A stretch of DNA of 14,492 nt from Tieghemiomyces parasiticus. Lineage: Eukaryota; Kickxellomycota; Dimargaritomycetes; Dimargaritales; Dimargaritaceae. Each line of letters opens with the position of its first letter. Position 1 is the stretch's first letter. Position numbers and translations under genes: made by a program. The notes beneath the pieces were generated by a model. The model was not told the origin of the DNA. It saw nothing but the letters and a program-made list of their open reading frames with translations, and ran no database searches. This document shows, one piece after another, positions 1 to 8,407 of the stretch. Where the stretch lies: positions 1 through 14,492 of the forward strand of contig JANBPT010001107.1 of NCBI GenBank assembly GCA_027575765.1, written 5' to 3'.

Positions 1-69
1 AGTGGTTAACGCGCTGGCCTGCTAAGCCAGTTCCCTTTGGGAGCGCAGGTTCGAATCCTGCAGGTGACG
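1..69 (+). tRNA. tRNA-Ser (anticodon GCU), 5' end outside window
   Basis: The window opens inside the D arm of a serine tRNA that reads AGC/AGU codons. The anticodon arm has the stem CTGGC/GCCAG around a loop with anticodon GCT at 21-23. It is followed by a long variable arm (TCCC/GGGA, about 32-42), as expected for a class II tRNA such as Ser. The T arm is GCAGG/CCTGC (45-61) around loop TTCGAAT. The 3' acceptor strand AGGTGAC and discriminator G end at 69. The first few D-arm bases and the 5' acceptor strand lie upstream of the window. No intron is visible in the part seen. Confidence 0.93.
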
Positions 70-72
70 TTA

Positions 73-78
73 TTTTTT
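73..78 (+). terminator. Pol III terminator of tRNA-Ser
   Basis: Six T residues start four bases after the tRNA 3' end, the usual RNA polymerase III stop signal. Confidence 0.8.
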
Positions 79-189
79 CTTGACTATTCCGTAATCGTAT
101 TTTTTTCCTTCCCTTCGCGATCCCGAACTGTTGTAGGCGAAACCATGATACTCGTAATCCCCTTGATTATCTCAGTATATTGATGCGGT

Positions 190-1145
190 GGCCACAAATG
201 GAAAAATAGGTAGGTGTGGAGGGGTTAATTGGAGAGGCCTTATTGCAGTGGGAGGTGTTGCATACTGTTGAGCAAATATAAGAAATCAGGTGATAAAATG
301 GAGGAGCAACTTTAGTGGAGGGTCAGGATTCAAGTTGATAGAATCTGCCATGTAATTGGTGTGCTGGTAATAGGCCCAAGTCTAATACCATACCAAGGGG
401 TTATCCTACTATCACAGACATTATGGTTCTGAAATAGCAGACTTGGACTTTACCCAGAGGTAATCTAATGTGGTGGTATATAATCACCACAATTGTTATG
501 TCATAAGTAGGTGAAGTTGATGAGTGTCTTCAGGGGTACCATGGAAGATGCTGGGTCCAACACACTCAGTAAATGGTGGCTGGTGACCTGATTTATGGGT
601 GTCATAAGCTATACCTCTTGTGAGCAGTCAAGGTGTCAATAGTAATGGAGGTGGATGGATGATTTATAAAAAAATGGACCAATCAGAGCACGATATTCAG
701 TTTTTATATAACATTAATTATTTATTCACTTGGAAACAATTGTGAAGAATAGATATATTATCCGGGTTTAATAAAGACTGGGTACCCCAAGGCAGGGCAG
801 GAAAAACACTCCCAGAACCTAGATGTACTGTTGTGCTGGGTATATATATATGATACTAAACTAAAGTTGTTTTTGTTTTGATTGCCTAACTTTGGTGACC
901 CTCTAGTTACACCATTAATCAAAAAGTTGGTGTTGGACCAAGCCCTGGGAAATTGTCCCATCATTGGTGGGAGAAATGGCCTGACCATATACTCAACCTG
1001 TATTGGCTTTCCCATGTCTTGGTGTCACCCTTTGGTTCATCTGCTGGGCTGTAGGCGTGCTAATGCAACATAGTGGCTTGCTCTAACTGAGTCTGCCCAC
1101 CAGGAATCTTCAGGAGTGGTAAGTTCATCTGGACTCCACACAATT
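190..1145. other. CpG-depleted non-coding block, probable decayed repeat
   Basis: By eye I find only about three CpG dinucleotides here (near 690, 763 and 1055), while flanking DNA is CpG-rich. The + strand is rich in G and T, with many TGG and GGT words. No open frame exceeds about 85 codons and none resembles a known protein. TG/CA-rich, CpG-poor sequence of this kind is what long-term methylation and deamination of a silenced repeat leaves behind. I recognise no terminal repeat or element type in this part. Confidence 0.6.
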
Positions 1146-1263
1146 AGTTGCGGCCATATGACGTTGTAAGCACCGCATCCCGTTAGATCTGCGCAGTTAA
1201 GCATCGTTCAGCCGATTTAGTACTAAGGTGGGTGACCACTTGGGAATAGTCGGTGCCGCAGCT
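1146..1263 (+). rRNA. 5S ribosomal RNA
   Basis: Complete 5S rRNA gene of about 118 nt, component of the large ribosomal subunit. The ends form a nine-pair helix I (AGTTGCGGC with GCCGCAGCT, one G-T pair). Conserved internal blocks are present in order: GGCCATA near the start, CATCCCGTT, GATCTGCG, AGTTAAGC, TTAGTACT and GGTGGGTGACCAC followed by TGGGAATA and GGTGC. The AGTTAAGC region corresponds to the A box of the type I Pol III internal promoter and the GGTGGGTGACC region to the C box. The copy stands alone, not in an rDNA repeat, as is common in filamentous fungi. It keeps about nine CpG dinucleotides although both flanks have almost none. The exact 5' base is uncertain by one or two. Confidence 0.93.
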
Positions 1264-1268
1264 TTTTT
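1263..1268 (+). terminator. Pol III terminator of 5S rRNA
   Basis: A run of six T begins at the last 5S base, and a second run of six T follows at about 1272-1277 as a back-up stop. Confidence 0.85.
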
Positions 1269-1748
1269 ATCTTTTTTCTCACCAATTGATGGGTGCGGCC
1301 AGTGAAGTTCTACATATTGTGGAGTGGGTTGTGTAGTAGGCGCAAGCTAACTTGCACAACCTAATCAGTTAATGTTAACAGCTTTTCTCTTTATTAGTAC
1401 CACCTTGATGCCCTTACACATAGCAAAAGGCCTGCAACTTGACCTTGTTGGTATTGGGCTGGTGTGGGGAGGATGAGAACCATTGGTAAGCTTGGAGAGG
1501 TGCTGCCCAAGGGGCAGTGTGAAGGTATGGTGAGGTCACTTTTATGATGACTGCAAAGTTTTTACTAATTACAAGCTTTCTGGCTGAGCTGGTAGTATTT
1601 TTTTGGGCAACCCCCTGGTTGAGAGCAATAGCTGGTGGCCCTTGTGGGTAAAACAATCAAACATCCTAAAGTCACATAACCATAGGGCATTGGGGGTCAT
1701 GGTAAATTGTGGCATCAGCTGATGTAGAATCTAAACATTGTCTTTTCC
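1269..1748. other. CpG-depleted non-coding block after 5S
   Basis: Apart from CpGs near 1294, 1340 and 1748, I see none here. Positions 1380-1690 are again G/T-rich on the + strand, like the block before the 5S gene. No coding frame or terminal repeat is recognised. It probably belongs to the same decayed repeat material. An 80-codon frame on the - strand (1414-1656) has no family resemblance that I can defend. Confidence 0.55.
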
Positions 1749-2110
1749 GTGACTTCAGGTCTTTACTCTGGTCCTAGTAGGTGACCTGGTTGCATCATGG
1801 TAGCCTTTTCTAGTACCCTACTAACTTGGGAACCTTCCAGAGCCCAAATAACTATCTGGACACAACAATGCTATGGCCAGTCATTAACTGCCACAGGTAG
1901 CTTTGCCATGTCCACCCACTGCACATGAAAATGGGTGAAAATCACATCAAATTTAGCCCTGCAGGTTGGCTTTACCACTTAGCCTTTTCCCTGCATCATT
2001 GGTAGTTGAATTGTGATATTGTATCCTTCCTGACATTTATATCACATCAGGAACATTAGTATAATAATGGGGCCAGTGTGGATGCCCTAAGTAAGGCAGC
2101 TTATTCCCAG
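1749..2110 (+). mobile_element. Degenerate Ty3/gypsy-type retrotransposon RNase H fragment
   Basis: Read on the + strand, this stretch contains, in order, the landmarks of the RNase H end of a gypsy-type Pol polyprotein. Frame one (from 1749) gives VTSG, then VAFSSTLLT at about 1800, then ITIWTQQC at about 1848. A second frame gives DIYITSGT at 2032-2055. A third gives VDALSKA at 2078-2098. The distance from VAFSS to DALSK is about 94 codons, close to what this domain normally shows between its FSSR-like and ADALSR-like motifs. The copy is dead: there is an in-frame stop at 1782, further stops after the TIW segment, two stops at 2062-2067, and all three frames are used. There are no CpGs from 1750 to 2638. 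I find no reverse transcriptase motif, LTR or target duplication. A weak cysteine-containing ETCSCAG segment near 2391 sits where an integrase zinc finger could fall. Family call is by motif order only. Confidence 0.6.
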
Positions 2111-2640
2111 TCAATCACCATACCATTCTGATCTTTTGAATTTCTAATATCCATAAAGTTTTGCATCATTAGTTGGGATTGGTACTACAATGCACAACAA
2201 CTGGATGTGGTGTGGGTACCTCCCTCAGCACCTCCTACAGGCCCTTCCCAACAGACCAATGATGCTTGCAGCATACCAATTATCTGCCTGGCTCATTAAG
2301 TAATGAGTTAAGGCTGTTGGTACAGTTGAAACCCCTGATCCAGCACAAACACAAATGCATTTTGCAATGGTATCCTCCTTTAGTCTACTAGAAACCTGCT
2401 CTTGTGCTGGCATCTATATTAAAATGCCACCCATTAGTAGTAACAAACACTAACTTGAAACCCCACTATCAGCATACAAAGGCTAATTACTGCAGAATCC
2501 TACAAGTAATACTAATACCTTTCAGAAACAGCCATGTCAACAATTGACCAGACCAGCTGGCTCCCAAGTGCTCACCAACTTTCTATAACTCACCACCAAA
2601 ACCAACCAAACCTTGATCCAACTGCACACAACTCCTAGCC
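2111..2640 (+). other. CpG-free tail, possible integrase remnant
   Basis: This stretch has no CpG at all and is A/C-rich on the + strand. It directly follows the RNase H fragment, where the integrase of the same element would be expected. Only weak hints are visible: VPPSAPP near 2217 and ETCSCAG near 2391, in different frames. I cannot call a domain. CpGs reappear at 2640 and become frequent from about 2720. Confidence 0.4.
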
Positions 2641-2799
2641 GTATAGACCTATAACTTTACCTACCTTTAGCTATCTCGTAACTCTCACTAAATTTAAGAG
2701 CACTGAGGTGTCAACCAACCGCATCCGAATTCGTTTTAAATATATCTATAATAATAATCTTGTTCAATTTTAACTAGTAAAAATAGAGACAAAAATGAG

Positions 2800-2872
2800 G
2801 CCCGGTTAGCTCAATCGGTAGAGCGTGAGACTCTTAATCTCAAGGTTGCGGGTTCGACCCCCGCATTGGGCT
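2800..2872 (+). tRNA. tRNA-Lys (anticodon CUU)
   Basis: Complete 73-nt tRNA that reads AAG codons. The acceptor stem pairs GCCCGGT with ATTGGGC and allows two G-T pairs; the discriminator is T at 2872. The A box is TTAGCTCAATCGG-like in the D arm. The anticodon stem is TGAGA/TCTCA around loop CTCTTAA with anticodon CTT at 2833-2835. The T arm holds the B box GGTTCGACCC. There is no intron and no encoded CCA, as expected for a nuclear tRNA. Confidence 0.96.
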
Positions 2873-2878
2873 CTCTTA

Positions 2879-2883
2879 TTTTT
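2879..2883 (+). terminator. Pol III terminator of tRNA-Lys
   Basis: Five T residues begin seven bases after the tRNA, a typical Pol III stop. Confidence 0.75.
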
Positions 2884-3752
2884 GCGTGTCAACTGTTGAC
2901 ATGATTGGTGATATTTTTTCCATCGTGTGACTAGGGCCGTTGAACATTGAATCTAATTATACTAAAAGCCGACTTTGATAAAATTTGAATATATATATAA
3001 GGCAGTGGTATTTCCGACTCTTTTAGCAAGGTCAAGCATTCTTCTTCGACTGGGGGTGGCCGGCGGGTCCTGTAAGTGTAGTGCGGGAAGATGATAGTGG
3101 AAGGTGGGGGAGAGGCAGGCAGCGGCGAACGGATGAGAAAAGAGAACCTTGTTAGTTGAGAATTTTGATGATTACCATAGTTAAACCCGCACAATCTTAC
3201 ACGATAGGTAGTGTTTAAATGCAGTCCCCTTCCCTATTCCCAGGTGATGAGAAACCTGAGCGACTGGGAATTGTAGGGGAGCGTGTGAAGCATTTATGTA
3301 GGGGGTTCGTAGAATATGGGCGGGTAATCGGATCTCTTTTTCTTAGGGTGGGGTGCCGGTGTCAAGATGTATCGTACAAGGTTGGAGGGTGGTAAAAGGT
3401 GGCAGAGAGATAATTTGTACGCTATGCAGAGGATATGCGGTGATGGTTCGGACATAGTGTGGGGGGGGGAGAATAGATGCAAAGGTACAAAACGGTCTAG
3501 AGATGGAGGGGCAGTAAAGCCCCAGAGGACTTATAGAGTAGATGTAGTGGAGTAATAAAGGTGGTTTTTTTTACCAACAGGACTCCTATCTTTAGACCCA
3601 CTCACCTGAAGCTAGTATTTCCGATTAAATCGTGATGAGCAGTGCGTATGTGGTATGGGCCAAGAACGGCCGGAGGACGAGTAATGGGATAAGGTTAGTA
3701 GTCAAGGTTAGTCGTGTAGGCTCTTCGCGAAAGCATCAAGTATCAATGACTT
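2884..3752. other. Intergenic region, includes 3' flank of the - strand gene
   Basis: No convincing gene. It includes an AT stretch TATATATATAA at 2990-3000, a run of nine G at 3461-3469 and a T-run near 3565. Its right end must hold the 3' untranslated region of the membrane-protein gene read leftward from 5102. I see no clear AATAAA-type signal for that gene on the - strand. Confidence 0.5.
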
Positions 3753-5102
3753 TCAATACAAACACACACGTCGATACTTGCCTGAAGTAGTGGCCGTCTC
3801 GTCCACCACCAACAACGAATCAAACCCATATGCCGCCCCACCATGAGTGAAGATCCCAAGGACAAGCCCGGCGGAAATTTGGGAGACGGTGTGGGGGAAT
3901 CGGGTGAAGAAGGCAAGAATGTAGAAAATTTGCCAGTGGTGGAGGTGGACGGAGAAGCAACGGCAGAGGTTGGGATCGAGCGAGCCAGCAGCGTCACGTT
4001 CGGCGAGGCGACGTCGGAGGTGGACTAACGGGTCGATAAGGCGCCACCAGTAGGCCAAGCGGTTGTAAAGTTTGCCTGAGCATACCAGGTGCGTGCGGGG
4101 GGCGGTGGGGGTAGTCCCGGTGCTAGAAGTCAGGGATCGTTGGAGGTCGGCAGCGGCGTCGGCATCATTGTAGCCGGCAGACGACTGGGTGCTAGGGGAG
4201 CCGTGGGTCGAGTAAATTGGTTCCTTGTTGATGGTGAGGTTCGGGCGACCGCTGCTGTCGTTGTTCCCATGAACTGCCGCCGATCCGGGGGTGTGGCCTG
4301 CCTCGGGTTGGCCAGCTGTGGGATTCTGCTGCTGAGGAATGGCGTTTGCGGGGCTGGGGTAGTCCGGACCCATGGGTAAGCCGATTCCGCCCGCCATATT
4401 CGGGGCGTGTGGGGAAGTCGCTGCCGGCGACTGGTTTACTGTCGATGCCAGCGGATGGGCCGTAGTGAAGCCCGCCGTATTTCCACCCGACCACCCGGGA
4501 AGGCTCGACCCTGCTGACTGTGAGTGCGACGGGCCAGTGCGGTGACGTTGGATCCGCCATGGAATGATAGCCCGTCGCTCGATTATGGATATTACCACGC
4601 CTATCCAGATAAAACTTGTCGCAATGATCAATCCGACGAGGTACCACGGCCAAAAGATGTTGTTCTCAAAGGCCCAAAGACAATGGAAAACTGCCAAGGT
4701 GAGCACAGCGCCAACGGCGAATAGATGTAAGGCCCAAGCGCCGGGGGACCATGACCGCCAGGTGGGTAGGCTGACCTTCATGAAAGGCAATTCACCGAGC
4801 AGCGCCCAGCCAAACAGGCCGATGAAGTAGCCAAGGACTGTCCACCATGATAAGGTGCGTGCGTAGTTACCCAGGACAAACACAATGAAGCTGTACATGA
4901 TGGCCTGGGCTGTGTCATGGAAATGGTCCACCCAAGATTTACGGTCGCGCTCCCAGTCGTACAGCCAAGATAGCGAGCGATAGGCTACGGGGCCGGCGAC
5001 GACCACCAGGGCGAGGAATTCCACAAACCGTGTGCCGTCGTACGAAACGAGGCTGTCATTTAGGTCACGTGTGAGACACGCGTTGTCAAAGTCGGTAAGC
5101 AT
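3753..5102 (-). CDS. Multi-pass membrane protein of unknown function (449 aa)
   Basis: Uninterrupted 449-codon frame from ATG at 5102 to TGA at 3753-3755. About five hydrophobic segments lie in the N-terminal half (residues roughly 26-43, 66-82, 85-103, 122-145, 152-176), several bounded by Trp and Arg. A long low-complexity region rich in Ser, Pro, Ala, Asn and Gly (about 185-340) follows and is probably a disordered loop. A basic Arg-rich helix (around 360-372) precedes a conserved-looking C-terminal module starting with HLHHWQIFY at 386, then FFTRFP and a glycine-rich hydrophobic segment ending GFDSLL; this gives one or two more membrane spans. The HLHHW...FTRFP...GFDS pattern reminds me of uncharacterised fungal membrane proteins, but I know no function. 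Paired histidines could bind a metal or heme; that is inference. High third-position GC and consistent frame support real coding. The last 15 residues look unlike the module, and a GCAAGT near 3786 on the - strand could be a GC-type splice donor, so the true C-terminus is uncertain. Confidence 0.85.
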   Translation of the reverse strand: MLTDFDNACLTRDLNDSLVSYDGTRFVEFLALVVVAGPVAYRSLSWLYDWERDRKSWVDHFHDTAQAIMYSFIVFVLGNYARTLSWWTVLGYFIGLFGWALLGELPFMKVSLPTWRSWSPGAWALHLFAVGAVLTLAVFHCLWAFENNIFWPWYLVGLIIATSFIWIGVVISIIERRAIIPWRIQRHRTGPSHSQSAGSSLPGWSGGNTAGFTTAHPLASTVNQSPAATSPHAPNMAGGIGLPMGPDYPSPANAIPQQQNPTAGQPEAGHTPGSAAVHGNNDSSGRPNLTINKEPIYSTHGSPSTQSSAGYNDADAAADLQRSLTSSTGTTPTAPRTHLVCSGKLYNRLAYWWRLIDPLVHLRRRLAERDAAGSLDPNLCRCFSVHLHHWQIFYILAFFTRFPHTVSQISAGLVLGIFTHGGAAYGFDSLLVVDETATTSGKYRRVCLY

Positions 5103-7180
5103 GGCTGTGAGGCTTAGGCTGTCTCACTGTAGGTGGGTGCGTGGGGGGGGGCGGGAGCGTATGCCAACAAGGAAGGGATCTTTCGCCTCGCATAAGTTTG
5201 AGCAAGAAAGCCGCGGGTGACGAGTACGGTGTTGCGGCCTGGGCGATAGTACGGTGAATGGGACCAGGAAGCGCGAAATGCGAAGTAGTTAGAAGGCTCT
5301 AGGGATCCGTATGGGTGGAGGGAGGGTTCAATCCGGCACTAATGTACCCGCTGGAGGGTCCAGGCGTTGGTGATATCTGAGGGTCGTTTTTGGCTGGTTC
5401 GGTAGGTGGTAAGGAAGGGAAGGCTATGACCAGCAAAGTAATAGAGGTCTCAGGCGAAGGCACATGATAGGGGAAGGGGTTGGAGGCGGCGCACTGGCAA
5501 GTAGCAAGGTGTATATTGGTGCAGACACCCTGTGATATCTGTTCAGAGGAAGGGTTTCAGGAGCGGAATATCAGGCGGGTGAGGAGAGGTGGTCGTGAGC
5601 GAAACGGCAGGGGTAGATAAGGTAACGGAGCTGAGAGGGTGGCGACCAGATAACTAGCATTAAATGGCCCGGAAGATACGGCGATCTCACTTTGGTTATA
5701 ATATCATAATATGACGCTCGATGCATGACGTGTAGTTGGGTGGAGTACGCACCGAGGCCCCCCCCCCCGATGGGAGAGCGGGGATTTTGCCAAGCCCCGC
5801 AAGGCAGGGCTGACTTGGCATCGCGCGGGTCGAGGACCTCGACTACGCCACTACGGCAAGAGGAAACTATCACACGCACTCACCCTCACACACACGCACA
5901 CAGCCCGGCTGCACACATACTGGCGGCAGGCAATCTACTATTAGATTCAGGTCTGCCTGCCAGCACCGGGGCCTGGCAGCTCCACAGTCTGTCCAATCAC
6001 CAGCATAGCCATAAAGCCGCACGCTGCATCACCAACGCTTATCGGACTAGCGCCGACTAACGAAGCGAACGACTTGCACCCCTTGCGGGGTCGTTACGGG
6101 GAAGCCAAGGAATGCCCGCGGTGGAAACATTGCTCCCCCCCCCAGGGGAAGAGAAAAAGTATAGACGAGCAACCTGCCGCAACTTCACTCTGACCAGCCC
6201 CGATCTGGTCGGTCGGCGCTCCCCTCGGTCGGCTGGCCAGTTCCGAGCGGCCCCTCATCCAGAGAATGTAGCCATCACAAGGCTTTCCAGTATACCAAGG
6301 CATCGAGCGTGAATAGCCAGGGGCCAGACTTGATCGTATAGGCCTCCTTTAATCCCTCCTCCTCCTCGGTCCAAAGAACTCCGCCCTGCAGGGTAGGGCA
6401 GAGTTTCCTTTCGCGATTGTTGCCCGGGGCCTAGTCGCCTAGCTAGAATGCGCTTGAGCTTACAGGCGTGTCCACGGAGGCCAGTCGATCTAGTTCTACC
6501 ACCATACAAGGCTCGTCCAGAACGACCTCTCCTATTACTACCAGCCTACTCCGGTAGGATGATTGAACCGCTAGTTAAGATGCACCCGACGGACCCCATA
6601 ACTTTGGAGACAGCCTCCGGCCCGGCTAGGAGCCAGAGGGAATGCGGTGAGACTGTTGACTCTGAAAATACCGAGGTATGACATTAGTCACTGCCCCCAA
6701 GTAATGTACATTTCCCAACCCCCCCCCCGAACTCAACTTGGTATATACGCTGGATCCCCCCCCACCTACAGCTGTCATGTCACTACTGCCCGGTTTACCG
6801 TGATCGAAACAGGCTTCATTGATGGTGAAACGTCCTAAATTTCTTTACCAAAACGGAGGACGTGGGGGTACCTCATAGACCCTAATAGGGGAGGTGGTGC
6901 CTCCATCACTGTGGAGCCGAATCTATGTTTATATTCAGCAGTCCCACACTGCCACAGTACCTGGCGATTTGAAGGTCCTCAATATATACTCGCTCACCAC
7001 CCACCCACTGACTAGGGAGGTGAGACTTGGACAAACGGTGACGGCAGTTTCACAATAGAACCCGTAGGAAAAGTCGTGTTTCCCAAGGCAGAGATTGTTT
7101 ACACGCCGAGGCGCACCCTGCTCTAACACTTGACATCATCGTGTAACTGGGCATGCGCGATGGACAGCAGGCCACAGTGA
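5103..7180. other. Long intergenic region without recognised gene
   Basis: The left edge must contain the promoter of the - strand membrane-protein gene. No frame here has convincing codon bias or a known motif. Notable sequence features are a G9 run (5143-5151), C-runs at 5758-5768, 6135-6143 and 6718-6728, CA-rich DNA at 5886-5902, a 15-bp interrupted palindrome GTCGAGGACCTCGAC at 5829-5843, and three short hairpins between 6068 and 6405. Some short frames around 6757-6838 and 6955-7060 read like protein (for example TVIETGFIDGETS), but each ends in a stop and I cannot join them with good splice sites. Confidence 0.45.
6377..6405. repeat. Imperfect hairpin
   Basis: Arms AACTC-C-GCCCT and AGGGC-A-GAGTT pair as 5 + 5 bp around one mismatch, with a 7-nt loop. 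A simpler 6-bp hairpin GACCAG/CTGGTC lies at 6192-6210. No RNA family is recognised. Confidence 0.4.
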
Positions 7181-7273
7181 AATGACTGTGAACATGTAAG
7201 GGTCTGCAGCCCCGCCGGCAAGACCACAGGCCGGGAGGGCGGTGATCTCCGCCATGTTCGGACCGTGAACGCC

Positions 7274-7411
7274 ATGGCCTATTACGGACGACCTGTCGAG
7301 GACCGTATCTACTTGGACAACTTCACCAGTTACGTCGTGGCCCTGACGCAGAAAATGAGCCAGTTGGAAGGCGACTACAGGCCGGGCTTCCCGCTTGGTC
7401 TGTGGAATTAG
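7274..7411 (+). CDS. Short hypothetical protein or orphan exon (45 aa)
   Basis: A 45-codon frame runs from ATG (MAYYGRPVEDR start) to TAG at 7409-7411, ending FPLGLWN. Several things make it look like true coding sequence. It has a balanced amino-acid mix with aromatic and acidic residues, unlike the Pro/Arg/Ser-rich spurious frames nearby. About three quarters of its third codon positions are G or C, similar to the confident genes. The frame is open back to 7181, giving up to 76 codons (including a stretch reading SPAGKTTGREGG), and a possible acceptor CTGCAG ends at 7209, so it could be the last exon of a spliced gene. I recognise no family, no membrane segment and no signal peptide. It could equally be a relic of a broken gene. 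An upstream exon could not be found. Confidence 0.3.
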   Translation: MAYYGRPVEDRIYLDNFTSYVVALTQKMSQLEGDYRPGFPLGLWN

Positions 7412-8140
7412 ATTGTCCCGTCAGCAGGGAAACCCCCTCCCCCAGAAGGCTGATGCTTGGCCGTATGGGTAGGGGCCAAGCGCTTGGAAACGTGGGTAGG
7501 CAGAGATAGGCGTGCCGCTTCAGGCGGGGTAATAGGGGGGAGGGTTCGCTATTGTCGACGAGGAGGGATTGGTGACGATAGTGGCCGCCGGGGGGTGTGC
7601 GGCCGGCAGGCCGAACCATGCAAAGAACCTACACATGAGACCTCAGAACTGATCCTCGCGGCCTCGCCTCTCCTACACGCTCCACGCACATCCTCTCTTT
7701 CCAATCCCTCCCCCCGCCTTCGACGCCTCTGGCGGCCACCTGGCTCGGTAACGGTTAGGCTCGACCACAACATACTTTGGTAAAGAACCAAAGGGGACAT
7801 GTGCGCTACCGTGCAGGTGGTCTGCAGCTGCACGGCCTGCATAGAGGTAGCGGAGGGGTGGAAACAGCATCGATTAGGTGGTGTCGACCTCGAGGTAGTT
7901 CGTCCATGTGGCGGGAACCAAGCGGCGGACTCGGGTCTTGGGAGCGCATGAGTAAGAAAAGGCCAAGTGACACCGCCCCCCCGCCCACCGGAATCGGACC
8001 CAAAGTGACACCATCATATCACCCCGTCCTTCGGGGTTGCCTATCCACCGAATGGACGCCCTCTAAAAAGGGCGGGTGTGCTGCACTACGGTACCACCTC
8101 CACCTGTCAGCTCGCATACCCTAACCAGCGCTTGACCCGG
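7412..8140. other. Intergenic region, nothing recognised
   Basis: No gene, RNA or repeat family recognised. Overlapping frames occur on both strands with arginine/proline/glycine-rich products typical of GC-rich noncoding DNA. Confidence 0.45.
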
Positions 8141-8148
8141 TGACGTCG
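8141..8148 (+). promoter_or_regulatory. CRE-like octamer copy 1 (TGACGTCG)
   Basis: First of three exact copies of TGACGTCG upstream of the Pmp3 gene, 588 bp before its start codon. The core TGACGT is the binding site class of ATF/CREB bZIP factors, which in fungi include Atf1 and Sko1. Binding here is inferred. Confidence 0.45.
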
Positions 8149-8283
8149 TTTGGTTTAGCCCATTCTCCAGTCCTGAGCGAATGGGGGAGGAGGGCTGCAA
8201 CCCACCTCTGCCACAGACAGGCAAGCCATTTCTAGCACCACAGCTGCGTGCGGATGCCCACTCTTCTAATTGTGTATGCCCTG

Positions 8284-8291
8284 CGACGTCA
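8284..8291 (-). promoter_or_regulatory. CRE-like octamer copy 2 (inverted)
   Basis: CGACGTCA on the + strand, the exact reverse complement of the octamer at 8141, about 445 bp before the Pmp3 start codon. Confidence 0.45.
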
Positions 8292-8407
8292 TCTTCTATG
8301 CTGATACCGCTGTCCCTCCGATGCCCGCGCATGCTGTGTATGCTGTGTATGCGCTTAACCCTACCCCACCGTGTTCTTTTGGACGAACCGCCCTCTCCAC
8401 CAACCTC

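Noticed and set aside
1146..1263. 5S sequence as part of a TRIM-type retroelement with 5S in its LTR
   Set aside because: I found no second 5S-like copy or matching direct repeat within the window. The intact internal promoter and terminator fit a normal 5S gene.
4192..4653. 153-codon - strand frame inside the membrane-protein gene
   Set aside because: It lies in another frame over the low-complexity loop of the larger gene, with no motif; a shadow of the real coding frame.
5320..5340. B-box-like GGTTCAATCC, possible tRNA
   Set aside because: The flanking bases do not form a T stem and there is no anticodon arm or acceptor stem.
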